64,000 nt of DNA from Leguminivora glycinivorella (taxonomy: Eukaryota; Arthropoda; Insecta; Lepidoptera; Tortricidae). The notes under the pieces are model-generated. The model saw only the letters and a list, made by a program, of their open reading frames with translations, did no database searches and was not told the DNA's origin. The stretch is from NCBI RefSeq assembly GCF_023078275.1, contig NC_062971.1, positions 14,632,001 to 14,696,000 of the forward strand. The letters are read 5' to 3'. Positions 1 to 14,142 of this stretch are shown one piece after another. The first letter of the stretch is position 1, and each line of letters opens with the position of its first letter. The position numbers and the translations under genes are program-made.

Positions 1-831
1 ATGACTATCGAGACTATTTGGAAATAAAATAAGGTCTGAGATCCTTTATTATATGTATAGGTAGGTACTTACACGATAAAAAATTAAATGCTATACACCT
101 CACGGGAACTTATTAAAGGTTAATAAATTAAACAAACTAGTTCGTTTTAAAATTGATAAACAAAATAAGAGATCAAAATGGAAATGTAACTAAATATCAA
201 AACTTAACAATAAGTACGGAATCGAATGCTAGCATGACCGCAGATTGTAAGATTTGTAAGCACTGGTAAAATAAAATATTAGGTGGTAGATAAAAGCACG
301 GAACCTTAATGACAAATTGTTTCCAAGTAGGTATATTTATCCAAATGAAAATAAGTTTTTGTAAATGCACAACATTACTAATTATATTACAGTAATTTAA
401 AACATATTTTTATCACGAGTTGTTTTGTCGAACTTCACTGTATTCGGATCAAAAAGCAAAATTGTATTTATTTAAGCATTGTAAGTGTATGTTATTGTTA
501 GAATTGCAGCCGAATAAAACCAAAGATTAACCTTAGGCTTTATTTCAGCAAGAACCACCATTTACAATTTAAGTGCAGTCGGACACAACATCTCGGCAAA
601 AATTACATAAAAACGGATGGACTTAAAATTACGATAACAATAGTCCAGATCTGCTATGCAGTATCACCGTTAACAATACTTATCTAAAACAATCTTCATT
701 TTATCTGATGGTATTGAAGAGCGATGATGCCAGGGACACCTTTATGATGGCTACTACCATCACTAAGTTGACGATGTAGGTCGAATTGCATCTTAAGTGG
801 TAAGGTGGTGTGTTAGCTTCAGGACACTCAC
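1..831. other. AT-rich non-coding DNA; probably intron of the minus-strand gene
   Basis: No coding exon, RNA gene or known repeat is recognised here. The stretch lies downstream, in the minus-strand sense, of the splice donor at 830-831. It would therefore be first-intron sequence if the exon call is right. That placement is inference. Confidence 0.35.
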
Positions 832-988
832 CTCGACGCGTGTCCTGGGCCAGAGTTTCTTGCCCGGGCTGTCGAGACACCAGGATGTGACACAGAACCT
901 CGTAAAGCTCAGCCAGGAGCCTGTTAAGTCTAGAGAAGTTCTCCTCTGTCGCCTCTCTCTCACTAGGCAGGTTGAACGCTATAGCCAT
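832..988 (-). CDS. Candidate first coding exon of a minus-strand cellular gene, product unknown
   Basis: On the minus strand an ATG at 988 in a good context (ACAAAGATGG) opens 52 codons plus one base. The peptide begins MAIAFNLPSEREATEENFSR and ends near LAQDTRR. The frame runs directly into GTGAGT, a consensus splice donor whose GT pairs with 830-831, so the exon would be 832-988 with a phase-1 intron. The peptide is mildly charged and helical-looking and has no repeat character, unlike the simple-sequence frames elsewhere. The frame remains open to 701 but turns into AT-rich residues, as expected for intron. I do not recognise the protein and see no second exon in the window, which fits the gene continuing off the left edge. 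The alternative is a chance ORF next to a chance donor. Confidence 0.5.
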
Positions 989-1460
989 CTTTGTCGGGCG
1001 TAGTGTCTTTTTCTACGGAGGAATCGTGGATAGATCGCCGTTTGTTTTGTATGCATAAATGATATGTGTCCCGCTTGGATGTCGGAATCAAGATCTGGTG
1101 AATATTTGCATCTATCAGCAGATCTGTTTTCTTGAAGAAGGCTCACTTCGAAAATTCACAGCAAATTTTTATGATTTGCAAATACAGTTTTAGGGTCACT
1201 TTTGAGTAGTTATTGCCTCAAAGTACAAACGACAATATTTTTGTAAAAGTTCTGTAGAAAAATCTTCAAAAAGTTCACTTTCTCACTCTTTCGATGGCAC
1301 AGGAATAGTTCAAAATTTGGCGCTAAGAGATCACGGTCTGAGCTCGAAAAGTTCACACAAAAAGTTTTGACGCAACTCTTAGAACATTGTCCGTAATTCA
1401 CACGTAATTTAGCGATAATCGGCTGAGGCCAATGACACAACCGCGCGAAACGCACCATGC
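989..1460 (-). promoter_or_regulatory. Probable 5' UTR of the minus-strand gene
   Basis: Between the candidate ATG and the CpG-rich block, the minus strand reads like an insect leader: short A/T-rich runs with repeated GTGAA and few stable structures. No acceptor site is obvious just upstream of the ATG. The simplest model is a single exon with a leader of up to about 450 bases. The transcription start is not visible with certainty. Confidence 0.3.
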
Positions 1461-1760
1461 ATCGCTCCGACTAGCCGATGTAAACAAGTTAAGTTCGCAC
1501 TTCGCACGACAAAAGAGGTCGACTGGCGACAGCTATTGTACGTGCGATCGCGGCGGGAGCGAATCTTGTAATAAGGGTTACTCCGTGCACATCATTGCCT
1601 CGACGCTGCACACACATCGACACGGTGCATCGTGTGACTACACGCGCACACCAATGCACACCTATTTGATTATAAATAGTGGAACGCACAGTAGCACGCT
1701 CCCTTCGCACTCTACCACTACAATCAACGTCAAAACTTTATTCCCGTCCTGTTCTTCCTC
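1430..1760. promoter_or_regulatory. CpG-rich promoter-like block with a plus-strand TATA motif
   Basis: This stretch is much richer in G+C and CpG than its flanks. It contains TATAAATA at about 1671-1678 on the plus strand, followed by CACAGT-type initiator-like sequence. It lies upstream of the minus-strand first exon, so it could serve that gene, a divergent plus-strand transcript, or both. A plus-strand frame of 167 codons spans the block, but its composition follows the CpG-rich DNA and I do not accept it as coding. Confidence 0.35.
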
Positions 1761-3616
1761 GTGCAGGTACTATGTTTTGTCGTTCAGACCAAACTGGTTA
1801 CATCATGTTGCAACAGCGGTTGGCGAAGCACAGTTTTCTCTTTCTGATATATACACGGTTGCCTTATGGTCGAAAGAAAGAAATGCGGGGAAGCTTTTGA
1901 ATTTGGGTTTCAGAAAGCGCGGCAAAACGAATTAACCAATAGGATTTCTAGATTGGTATGGGGTGAGGTGACGTAAGATTGGACGGCAGGAGAGCACGGG
2001 GTTGTTAAACGGAGAGCGTTCACTCGGTTCCGAGCTTCAGTGGAGTAACATTGAAAACGTTTGAACACGTTGAACGAATTAACGGCTCTTTGTTCGGAAA
2101 CTAATAGACACGTAACGCTCAGGAACGGGTTATTCGACACCGTGTCAGGCGTGTGTGCTTTATAAGTAGTAAACCTAGAACGTAATTTGTTAATTGTTTT
2201 TAGTTTTGCGCGTATTCATTTTTACGATTGCGGGTTTGAAAGCATTTTGTGCAACCGAAGGTGATTTGGGTTTATTGGCTTTTAGAATCAAGTGGAAATC
2301 TTCGTAACTATACGGGTGATAAAAATGATAGTTAACCGCTTTGAAATAAATTGTGTACCTATGCTACGTGCCTATACTCAAAATATATTTTCAACTTTAT
2401 CTAAAAAAGTGATATAAATAACGTGTACATTATTTATAAATCGTGAGTTATAATTGTTTAGAACTTGGTTATGTTTTCCACATCAGTAATAATTTTTAGT
2501 AAAAATCCAATATTATTTAACTAAAGCCATGTTTAAAATTTGCCATAGTTCTTGTTCAATGATATGAATCGAAATAGGATATTATAGAATAACTACAACA
2601 GAATAAAATTATTCCTAAACGTAAATAGTAATTAGCTATACTTTTAAATAATAATAACTTGGATTACTTAATTATATAAAAACCATCTAAAGGTTAGCTA
2701 AGTTTTACGTCAAAAAATGGTACCTAGGTATTTGTTTGTTTAATGTTTTTCAGCTCGAGATACGAGGACTAAGACAGGTTAAGTATATTTAAGTAAGTAT
2801 GATGCAATACCAAACCAGATTTCCATAAAAAAATTTCATCTTTTGGCATCCCACGCATCCTTAAAAATATTTGATGTTAAAGAAACATGAACGCTGAAAA
2901 CAATACACTCTTTTTTTGGGCAGTCTTAATTCATCAATTTTGTTTTGATGGCATAAAATAAACACTGGGTCAAGATAAACTCTCGTACCTTAAAAAAGTA
3001 CGGTAGGTAGTTAAAAACAACCAAAAATCTAAGACAACATTTTAATAAATTTCTGCATTAAAATAATTAATATCCAAGCAAACAATGAAAATAGCTAACA
3101 TAATTAGGAGCTTTCTTAAGAACGTTTTAAAAAATGTCTAAAATTATCTAATGGTGATTATGAAGACACTTACCTTAACACTTCTGCTCGACCCAGAGCA
3201 CCAAAAGCCACTAGATATCTCGCCAAAGATAAAGCTAAATGAAATTAGTCATACGCATAAACAAAAAGAAATCTCACTCACGCTTCACCCTTGAGATTTC
3301 ATGGCCCCTTAGTCACATCTATGACTAAAGCTAAAAATTTCAAATAACTAAATAAGGTAATCATTTAAAAAGTTTGATTTACCATTTAATTTATAAAAAC
3401 TGTTAATTTATTTAGTTACTGTTGCCAGCGAGTTCGTGGGCGCAGATTTTTTGGTGAACGTTTGGAGCCAAATGATCATAAAAATAAATCTACATTTAAT
3501 ATATCAAGTAGCAATGTGAATAATATGTTGACACGTAATACTAATAATATTTTTTACGAGTCACAATGACCAATATTTTAAGTCTCTTACTGAAAAGAAT
3601 AAGGATACAAGTACAT
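1761..3616. other. No gene recognised; AT-rich intergenic DNA
   Basis: Only short chance frames are present. No known repeat, RNA gene or promoter was recognised in this stretch. Confidence 0.4.
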
Positions 3617-3630
3617 AGGTATGGTATGGT

Positions 3631-4625
3631 TCCCGCCGGTGATGGCCCCCCCGGAAAGGCACCCAGAGAGGCGGCTCGTCCCCCCCCCCCATCACAGACG
3701 ACGAGCTCGAGTGGGCAGTGGAGCGAGTCAGGGCCACCCGCAAGGCGCCGGGGCCGGACGGAGTACCAGGGAGGGTCCTCTTCCTAACCCTGAAGCATCT
3801 AGGAGACCACCTCAGGGCCCTGCTGGAGGACTGCTTGACCGAGGGAACATTCCCGAGACCCTGGAAGGAGGGACGGCTGTGCCTCCTCCGGAAGGAAGGA
3901 CGCTCGGCGGACTCCCCGGCCGGCTACCGGCCCATCGTCCTGCTGGATGAGGCCGGGAAGCTGTTCGAGCGCATCCTGGCCTCCCGCATCCAGCAGCACC
4001 TGGAGGGGACAGGCCCGAACTTAAGCGAGAATCAGTTCGGGTTCCGTAGAGGGCGGTCGACGCTGGACGCAGTGGGAACCCTTAGGGCGTTTAGTGAGCT
4101 GGCGGAGGAAGAGAGAGAGGGAGTCGTGGCGGTGTCTCTCGATATCGCCAACGCGTTCGGCTCTCTCCCCTATGCGGTGATTGCAGAGGCGCTCCGCTAC
4201 CACGAGGTACCTCTATACCTAAGGAGGATCGTGGATCACTACCTGACGGGGCGGGTGGTGCTCTACGAACAAGGGGGTGTACGGCGGGCGAGAGTTATGA
4301 CTTGCGGGGTTCCACAGGAGTCCGTCTTGGGGCCCCTCCTGTGGAACGTCGGTTATGACTGGGTCCTCCGGGGGGCACAACTCCCGCGCATGGTCACGCT
4401 GTGTTATGCGGACGACACACTGGTGGCCGTGCGAGGGCGGGAGTTGGAGGAGGTTCTAAGGAAGGCGGCGGTGGCGACGGAGCTCACTGTACACCGCATC
4501 GAACTCCTCGGGCTGCGGGTCGCCATTGAAAAGACCGATGCCATGGTTCTGGGGGTTACGAGGGAGTGGAAACTGCGGGCAAGCACGGCGTTGAGGGTGG
4601 AGGGTCAGTCCGTCCAGGTCAAGAA
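3631..4625 (+). pseudogene. Reverse transcriptase part of LINE copy A (broken)
   Basis: The translation shows classic non-LTR RT blocks: APGPDGVPG, then YRPIVLLDE, then FGFRRGRSTLDAV, then SLDIANAFGSLPY, and the catalytic YADD at 4405-4416. The R1-like order and wording match copy B almost residue for residue. Defects are visible. A run of about 12 Cs near 3680-3690 shifts the frame relative to copy B. The conserved GVPQG block reads GVPQE (Glu codon 4318-4320), a change in an RT core motif. After VQVK the frame enters unrelated AT-rich sequence. The protein would be inactive. Clade assignment rests on recalled R1-clade features, not on a search. Confidence 0.88.
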
Positions 4626-5455
4626 TAACTTAAAAACCGAATCTAGCTTTTCGAGCAAGCCTCATAAAATCCTGCAAAATCGATGTCTAGTAGTTCCTTA
4701 GATGTAATAGAAAATTTGCCATCATCATCGTCTTTGAAGCAAATTATATACTTACTTTCCGAATGGGAGATGTAAAAATAACAATACATCATCATCATCA
4801 TCATTGGCCTTAACGTCTATTGCAGACGATTTATGGTGTAATATTCGAGGAGCACCTTTTCTGATGACTTATTAGACCGATGCGAGACCGACATAGTCTA
4901 CCGCAGGACCGCAAGAGAAGTTTTCGGAAATCGGCGCTGAACAATCCATAGGTACATAATTTACTAAAATTATTTCTTAGAATCCGAACATGATGATTAA
5001 TATAAATATGAAAATGAAATGAAATGAAATGAAAATGAAAATGAAAATGAAATATTTATTTTTCAAGTAGGCATATTACAATGCGCATATGAACGTCAAA
5101 TAAAGCTACGCCGGCTCTAACCCTACGCCTCAGCCTCGAGAAGATTTCAGTCCCCCCTCAGTTGGGAGGGGGTATCCACTATGGGACCGGCAAGAAACTC
5201 GGCGGGCAACTTCTTTTCAAAACATTACATCTTATAACTAACATGCATTAAATAACAAGATACAATTTAACATGCAAAAGTATTCATCAAAGAATATGAA
5301 CAGACTAGGTACTCTATGGAAATTAATTTCAATAAATTATATTATTGCTTAATAATACGTCGTTCTTCTTCAGAGAAAACATATCAAATTGTCACAGAAG
5401 AAAAAGATAATATGAATCTCAATATCATTAAATATGTAATTTACCTACACAACAT
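4622..5455. mobile_element. Foreign insertion splitting ORF2 of LINE copy A
   Basis: Copy B reads continuously from SVQVRAH into IKYLGLVLDRKW. In copy A these two parts are separated by about 830 bp. The insert includes a (CAT)n start followed by TTGGCCTTAACGTC (about 4788-4975), which resembles a lepidopteran SINE, and a (GAAAT)n run near 5010-5050. After that run comes a segment with GGGACCGGCAAGAAACTCGG (5181-5200), a phrase common in lepidopteran LINE 3' ends. More than one insertion may be stacked here. No target duplication was found at the outer edges. Confidence 0.7.
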
Positions 5456-6395
5456 AAAATACTTGGGTCTTGTCCTGGACAGAAAATGGCCTTTTGAGGA
5501 GCACTTCGCGAGACTTGCTCCTCGTCTTGTGGGTGCTGCCTCGGCACTGGGTCGCCTGCTGCCTAACTTGGGGGGGCCGAATGCTCACTGCAGGCGGCTG
5601 TTTGCGGGTGTCGTCCGGATCATGGCGCTCTACGGAGCGCCAATCTGGGCAGGACGACTGACGGAACGTACCAAGGCCTTGATCCGTCGGCCCCAGAGGG
5701 TGGTAGCCCAAAGGACGGTAAGGGCTTACCGCACCACTTCCCACGCCGCGGCGTGCCTCCTCGCCGGCACACCTCCCTGGGAGCTGGACGCGGTGGTCCT
5801 AGCCGAGAGGTACCAGCGAAAGGTGGATGCGAGAACCCGGGGAGAGCCGCCGGACCCCGAGGAAGACGAAAGAGTGGCGCGGGCAGCTAAGGAGCACCTG
5901 CGCCAACAGTGGAGGGACGCTCTGGAGAATGGCCACTATGGCATCCGAACCATAGGGGCCATCCTCCCGGTAATGGAGGAATGGTTGGACAGAAGGAGGG
6001 GGGTCCTTACCTACAGGGTGACTCAGGTGGTGTCCGGGCATGGTTGCTTCGGCCACTACCTGCACCGCATCGGGAGGGAGCCGAGCACCCAGTGCCTGGA
6101 CTGTGGTGCGGACGATGATACGGCCCAGCACACTCTTCAAGAGTGTAATCGCTGGGCCGGAGAAAGGGCTGCCTTGGTCGCAGCCATAGAGGTGGTAGAC
6201 CTCTCGCTGCACAGCGTCATAGCGGCGATGCTGAGCAGCGAGAGGAAATGGAATGCGATGGCCTCCTTCTGCGAACATGTCATGTCACAGAAGGAGGCGG
6301 CGGAGAGGGAGCGCGAAGCGGCGGCTGACGCGCTGCCTCTCAGACGCAGACGGCAAGGGCGAAGGCGACGAGCGTTCGTACGCCAAGACCCTTAG
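5456..6395 (+). pseudogene. C-terminal part of ORF2 of LINE copy A
   Basis: The frame resumes with IKYLGLVLDRKW and continues through the thumb and C-terminal region. It includes a CCHC-like cluster, CLDCGADDDTAQHTLQEC, typical of R1-clade ORF2 C-termini, and a basic tail RRRRQGRRRRAF before the stop at 6393-6395. It is nearly collinear with the two C-terminal frames of copy B. Copy A keeps seven Gs at the NLGG site near 5570, where copy B has six, so this half remains open. As a detached half of a broken ORF it is a pseudogene. Confidence 0.87.
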
Positions 6396-7200
6396 AGGGG
6401 CCGGCGGGTACGGGACCCGCATTGCACAAAAGGCCTCACTAGCGACGTAGGGGAGGGATCAAGCGTTTCTCCCTCCCTTCCTTGCGCGGGTGCCCTGGCA
6501 CTTAGCCGGGGCTGCCGGAGGGCGCCACGGTGGAAAGAGGAAATCCGATGATCCCGTGGCACCTTCATGAACGGCACAGGGGGCGAAACGCCGGAGTGGG
6601 GTTTAGTGGGTAGTCCGCTTCCCTCCCTCTCAATAGGAGAGGGGGCCGAAAGTGGGAGTCCCACACACCCCCCCATTAAGGCCTTCCCGTGGTCGGGGGG
6701 ACGGTGCGTAAACGCATTCCCCACTCCGACAAAAAAAAAAAGGTATGGTATGGTAATACAAAATATTCGTACCTACCTAACAAAAACTTTCAAACCATTT
6801 TTATCCTGCTTTGGAAGATATAAAAAATAAAATGATTTGGAGGCGTTAGTCCAGCAGACTTTTTTTAAATTAAAATTTAAACTTCACCACTGATGGCCGG
6901 GCTCGGGGCTACGTCACTTTTTAACCGCCGCCTCAAATCTCCCAAAAGAAGGTGGTTCTCTATTCGTCTGTATTTTTTATTTTTTTTAATGTTTGTTCCT
7001 TGATATCTCCGTCGTTACTGGACCGATTTTGTTTTTTTTTATTGAATGTATATGCATATAGATTGGTCCCATTTTTCTCAGAACCCAGTTCTGATGATGG
7101 GATCCTGGAGAAATCGAGGAAACTCCTCAAATCTGAAAGGCATACATATGGCGATTTTTGTGTTTTTAAAGGAACAGCATGCATTTACGTACGGAACAGT

Positions 7201-7440
7201 GACATTTGGTGCAGTGGAACTGCTGATGATGGTCAGAACGGAACTCCTCAAATCTGAACGGCATGCTTATAGTGACTCTGGTATTTTTATAAGAACAGCA
7301 TGCACTTACGTCCATAACAGTGACATTTGGTGCAGTGGAACTCCTGATGATGGTCAGAACGGAACTCCTCAAATCTGAACGGCACGCTTATAGTGACTTT
7401 GGTATTTTTATAAGAACATCATGCATTTAAATTCAGAACA
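7201..7440 (+). repeat. 121-bp tandem units, left arm
   Basis: The landmark GACATTTGGTGCAG occurs at 7201 and 7322, a spacing of exactly 121 bp. It is followed by TGATGATGGTCAGAACGG in each unit. A diverged third unit starts near 7440. Confidence 0.85.
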
Positions 7441-7839
7441 GTAGCATTTATTTAGTTATATTTGTTAAGCATATTGACTTTTCAAGTCAAATTTTGTCAA
7501 GCTTCGATTTCTTATAATCGGATTCATGAGGAATTGAGGAAACGCCTCAAACCTTAACGGTATACGTATATTGATTTTTGTTGCCATCAAATAATTAAAG
7601 CATTAAAAGCAGTTCAAAATAATTTTTAAGAAAAAAAAAACCGCCTTCCTTTGGGGTTCTGGTGATAAATACTTTCAAATGTTGGATTATGTTATCAAAT
7701 CGTCTGTATATTTTTTGATGTTTGTTATTCGATATCTCCGTCATTTCTGAACCAATTTTGAAATTTGGATGATTCTGAAGTACTTACAGATGAGAATGAT
7801 TATCAGAACGGAACTCTAACCAGAGGCGGCTCACTCTTC

Positions 7840-8150
7840 ATCAGCAGTTCCACTGCACCAAATGTCACTGTTCTGGACGTAAGTGCATGCTGTTCTTATA
7901 AAAATACCAAAGTCACTATAAGTGTGCCGTTCAGATTTGAGGAGTTCCGTTCTGACCATCATCAGCAGTTCCACTGCACCAAATGTCACTGTTCTGGACG
8001 TAAGTGCATGCTGTTCTTATAAAAATTCCAAAGTCACTATAAGTGTGCCGTTCAGATTTGAGGATTTCCATTCTGAACATCATCAGGAGTTCCACTGCAC
8101 CAAATATCACTGTTCCGTACGTAAATGCATGCTGTTCCTTTAAAAACACA
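7840..8150 (-). repeat. 121-bp tandem units, right arm
   Basis: The complementary landmark ACCAAATGTC starts at 7857 and 7978 and recurs in a slightly changed form at 8099. The spacing is exactly 121 bp each time. This arm carries three units against two and a part in the left arm, so unit number has changed since the arms were formed. Confidence 0.85.
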
Positions 8151-8654
8151 AAAATCACCATATGTATGCCTTTCAGATTCGAGGAGTTCCCTCGATTTCT
8201 CCAGGATCCCACCACCAGAACTGGGTTCTGAGAAAAATGGGACCAATCTGTATGCATATACATTCAATCAAAAAAAAAATTTTCAAAATCGGTCCAGTAA
8301 CGACGGATATATCGAGGAACAAACATTAAAAAAAAAATACAGATGAATTGAGAACCCCTTCCCTTGAGATTTGGAAGGCGGTTAAAAATACCTACACATT
8401 TCTACATAATCCAACATTCGCAAGTAGCTTTGACCAGAACCCCAAAGGCGGCGGTTTTTTTTTCTTAAAAATTATTTATATTATGGCATCTATTTCAGTT
8501 TATTTAATAATTAAGTGTATTCTCAATTCAGTTGAAAATCAATTTGAAATGACTGCATTTTTCTAGAGCATGATCAGTCTAGGTGAGCATTTCTTTTTTT
8601 TGCCATTTTATTTACATATTTTGATTTTTTAAGGGAATTTTAGGTCAATTGTAC

Positions 8655-8840
8655 CTACTCAGAATCATACTTTCAATCTCACTGGGAGACAAAAAGTGTC
8701 CCAGAATTTCCATATATTTTTGTTACTTTCCTCTTTTGTTACCCCATACAACATGTACGGAAATGGTAACAAATAAGAAAAATTCGTATGGGACATTTTT
8801 TTTACCTACTAGGATTGAAAAAGCTAGTGATTCTGAGTAG
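8655..8840. mobile_element. Fold-back MITE with CTACTCAGAATC ends
   Basis: The left end CTACTCAGAATCA and the right end TGATTCTGAGTAG are inverted copies. The similarity extends inwards over TTTCAATC/GATTGAAA. There is no coding capacity. A relative with CTCAGAATCGCGAGCTCTTT ends lies at 57692-57879. Confidence 0.65.
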
Positions 8841-9750
8841 AAATAGCATTTTTTTTTCAAAAATTTCACATGTCATAAAAGTGGCAAAAAAAAAAAGAAA
8901 TCTACAGGTACACATTTAAACTATGTCTGTGTTTGAAGCCAATGAAATCAATAGTTCAAGTCATCAAGTCGCAACATGTCCGTCCAACTCCAATGAGTTG
9001 TTGAACTGAAAGTAGGTCATGATATGATGACTACGTGTCTATTGATTTTGTACCTTGTAATTTTAACGATGGACAAAATTAAATAAGTATTTGGTTTAAA
9101 TTGAGGTAAAGTTAAAAATAAATTGCCTACTAATATTTGGTATCAAGTCTAAATTACATTTAAAGTCGCAACCCTCAAAATAAAATAGGCCCCTTAAAGT
9201 AACGCTGAAATAAATATTTCTTATGATAATTGATAAGTTCAGATACGCTGTAGCATAGTACCTAGTAAGGACTTAGAGACACCCCAAGTCCCTTAAAAAT
9301 CTAGTCTTGACCATGTCAAATGGGTTACAGACTCACAGAACTAACAAAGTGAACAATGATGTCAAAAAAGAATGACTTAATCTGATTTACCTAAAAGGGT
9401 TCGTCAATATACACCAAAGTATAGCAGTTACTACCTTTTATAGTGCGTTACTTATCTAAGTATAAATGAAAAAGTTTGTAAGTAAAAGGTAGTTTAGAAA
9501 AGGAACAGTAGTGGAGTTCATTCGTTCTGAGTTGCAGCGTTTCTGTAATGTAGCGTAGCAGCTACCGTTCGATTTTACGGTTTGGGTTGCTTGATTGAGC
9601 TTCGTGAGATTAGTGTGAAGGTTCAGTGTGAACATTCGAACTTCTATGGTAGGTACATAACTACATAAGCCCAAGGAAAAAAATGTATAAAATAGATACT
9701 TATTTTTCTTCTCTGTCAATATTGATTTTTAATTCAATTTTTATGATCAT
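8841..9750. other. No gene recognised
   Basis: AT-rich DNA. The minus-strand frame of 87 codons at 9456-9719 was considered, but it has no recognisable motif or splice context. Confidence 0.35.
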
Positions 9751-12477
<2,727 letters not shown>

Positions 12478-13206
12478 TTTTTCTTCCTGTTTCAAAAGAA
12501 GCAGGAGCTAAATAAAACTGACAGAAAATTAAACAGCTTTTTAGGGACAAACATAATATAATACCAAATTTGCTTAACCATCTTAAAAAGTAGCAGACAA
12601 TAGTGACGCAGATTAAAACGCGATAGAACAGAATTTAGGCGTCATCTGATCATGCTGTTTTTTCTTTTATTTCAAGGCAACGGAATACTTAAATAACAGC
12701 ATGTAATTCACCTTACAACTTGGATAATAAGCTACACTTAAGTCAAAACCGAAAAATATTTATGTCCATTAGCCAGCCACTCGCTAGGTAGGTAACCATG
12801 AAATTCTGAGTAACGACGAAAACCTTTCATAATAATAAATTCCTTCATATCAACGGTTTTATATGTGATGCTTCGGATTAATAGTTGGGAGTGCATATCG
12901 GTTGATTGCAATATTGTCGTTCACAGTCACAAAGAGGTAAGTGGTAATAAAAATGGTGGCAGTTAAGCCGTTCTTTGACGGAAGTAGATAACGGTGGTTG
13001 CACACTGTATTAAGGGGTAAACTATCAAATATTTGACGTGAGACTGATGGTTTGGCGCTTTTTTATTAGTCTGTGTGTATGAATTTTAATAGTTTCGGAT
13101 TTACTGTTTTAACTGGAGTTTATGGACGTATTGTTTTTATGCAGTTATTTTACAACTATACTATTCAGTAAACCTTCTTTTTCAGCAAAATGCACGGATC
13201 TCAACT
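12478..13206. other. No gene recognised
   Basis: AT-rich DNA without recognisable coding, RNA or repeat features. Confidence 0.35.
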
Positions 13207-13370
13207 GCGGGCGTAGCTGAATGACATTTGAAACGCCGAAGAAATGTAGTCTGGCTCTGTTGCGCCAATACGCAAGAGCGATAGAGATAGATAGCTAAGA
13301 AAGAGATATTATCGTGAGCGTTTTGTAAGCGTTTGTTCGGTTATGCACACCCTAGCATACGTACGACAAA
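13207..13370 (+). repeat. Dispersed repeat, first copy (TAGTCTGGCTCTGTT family)
   Basis: It shares TAGTCTGGCTCTGTTRCGCC and GCAAGAGCGATAGAGATAGA with 19283-19465, and both copies end in a TTCGGYTAYGCAC phrase. It is a short non-coding interspersed element, MITE- or SINE-like. The copies lie about 6 kb apart in the same orientation. Confidence 0.7.
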
Positions 13371-14142
13371 CTATATAGGCGTAATATTCCTCGCTATTTG
13401 CACCCTTACAAACATTATACATTTTTCAGCTTTTGACGACTTACTTCTTGCTTGTCAGTCTTGTCACTTAAGTCCCTTAAAATTCAATTTAGTCCATATT
13501 CCATATTATTATGATCTCAAGAGACGTACTTGTTACATGCATTTACTACAGTAATTTCCTGGTACGAGTATACGCGTGGAAGTGTATTGAAACAATTGAC
13601 ATTCTAATACACTAACAATGTTACTTTGACAACTCAAAACCAATTCGGCGAACAGACAGACAACACGTCTGCATGTGACCTAACAATAGAAATGCATTAC
13701 TGTGACACCAGGTGTTGCAGTGAATTACTACCGGCCATATTGGCATTAAAATTAATGGCCTACAGATGCAAATGCAAAAGGCTGACTGATTGGGATTTAA
13801 TTAAGATAATGTATCACGGATATTAATTATTGATGAAGATATAATTGTAATCCGTATAATTATATACTATATACCTGCCCCCTAGTATTATATACCTACA
13901 ATTAATCTTTAAAGTCCAGTTATGCTTGTCTACGGTTTTCTTGTAACGTCAAATTAAACAAGGTTTTGATACGCAACCGCTGAAATAATAGTCCGATCGT
14001 TTTTCTATTATAGTCATAATGTTTTTTTTTATTTGAAAACGATAACATTAAAAATTATAGATTAATGAGTTTCTAAACATATTTATGTGTTTTTGTCGTC
14101 TTGTCTTGATTGTTTTCTACAATCCTTCATCATGATGTATAG
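13371..14142. other. No gene recognised
   Basis: AT-rich. Small frames at 13333-13554 and 13626-13826 have no recognisable features. Confidence 0.35.

Larger units (their letters stand above)
3617..6754 (+). mobile_element. 5'-truncated R1-clade-like LINE, copy A, with target-site duplication
   Basis: The element body is 3631-6740. It ends in a run of As and is flanked by a perfect 14-bp direct repeat AGGTATGGTATGGT at 3617-3630 and 6741-6754. That is the expected signature of target-primed reverse transcription. The body starts inside ORF2, between the endonuclease and RT domains, so it was 5'-truncated on arrival. It is the same family as the minus-strand copy at 27981-30968. About 830 bp of foreign DNA, roughly 4622-5455, interrupts ORF2. 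The 3' UTR (6396-6730) resembles that of the other copy and ends with CATTCCCCACTCCG before the A tract. Confidence 0.9.
6880..8480. repeat. Large inverted repeat built from two opposed copies of a lepidopteran repeat
   Basis: One copy runs rightwards from about 6925 (GCCGCCTCAAATCTCCC), through TTGATATCTCCGTCGTTACT and GATGATGGGATCCTGGAG, to AAACCGCCTTCC near 7640. An opposed copy runs leftwards from about 8480 through the same landmarks. The arms are so alike that opposite-strand frames at 7046-7378 (+) and 7931-8263 (-) translate to nearly the same 110-residue peptide. These frames are shadows of the repeat, not genes. The same family recurs at 40.2-40.8 kb and 56.55-56.7 kb. The class is uncertain. 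Confidence 0.75.

Noticed and set aside
1432..1935. 167-codon plus-strand ORF
   Set aside because: It spans the CpG-rich promoter-like block, has no recognisable domain, and looks like a compositional effect.
5799..6278. 159-codon minus-strand frame and similar frames at 28371-28775 and 29674-30018
   Set aside because: They are antisense shadows of R1-type ORF2 in G+C-rich DNA.
7046..8263. A conserved 110-residue protein encoded twice
   Set aside because: The two similar peptides lie on opposite strands in inverted repeat arms and carry the 121-bp tandem units. The similarity is of DNA, not selected protein.
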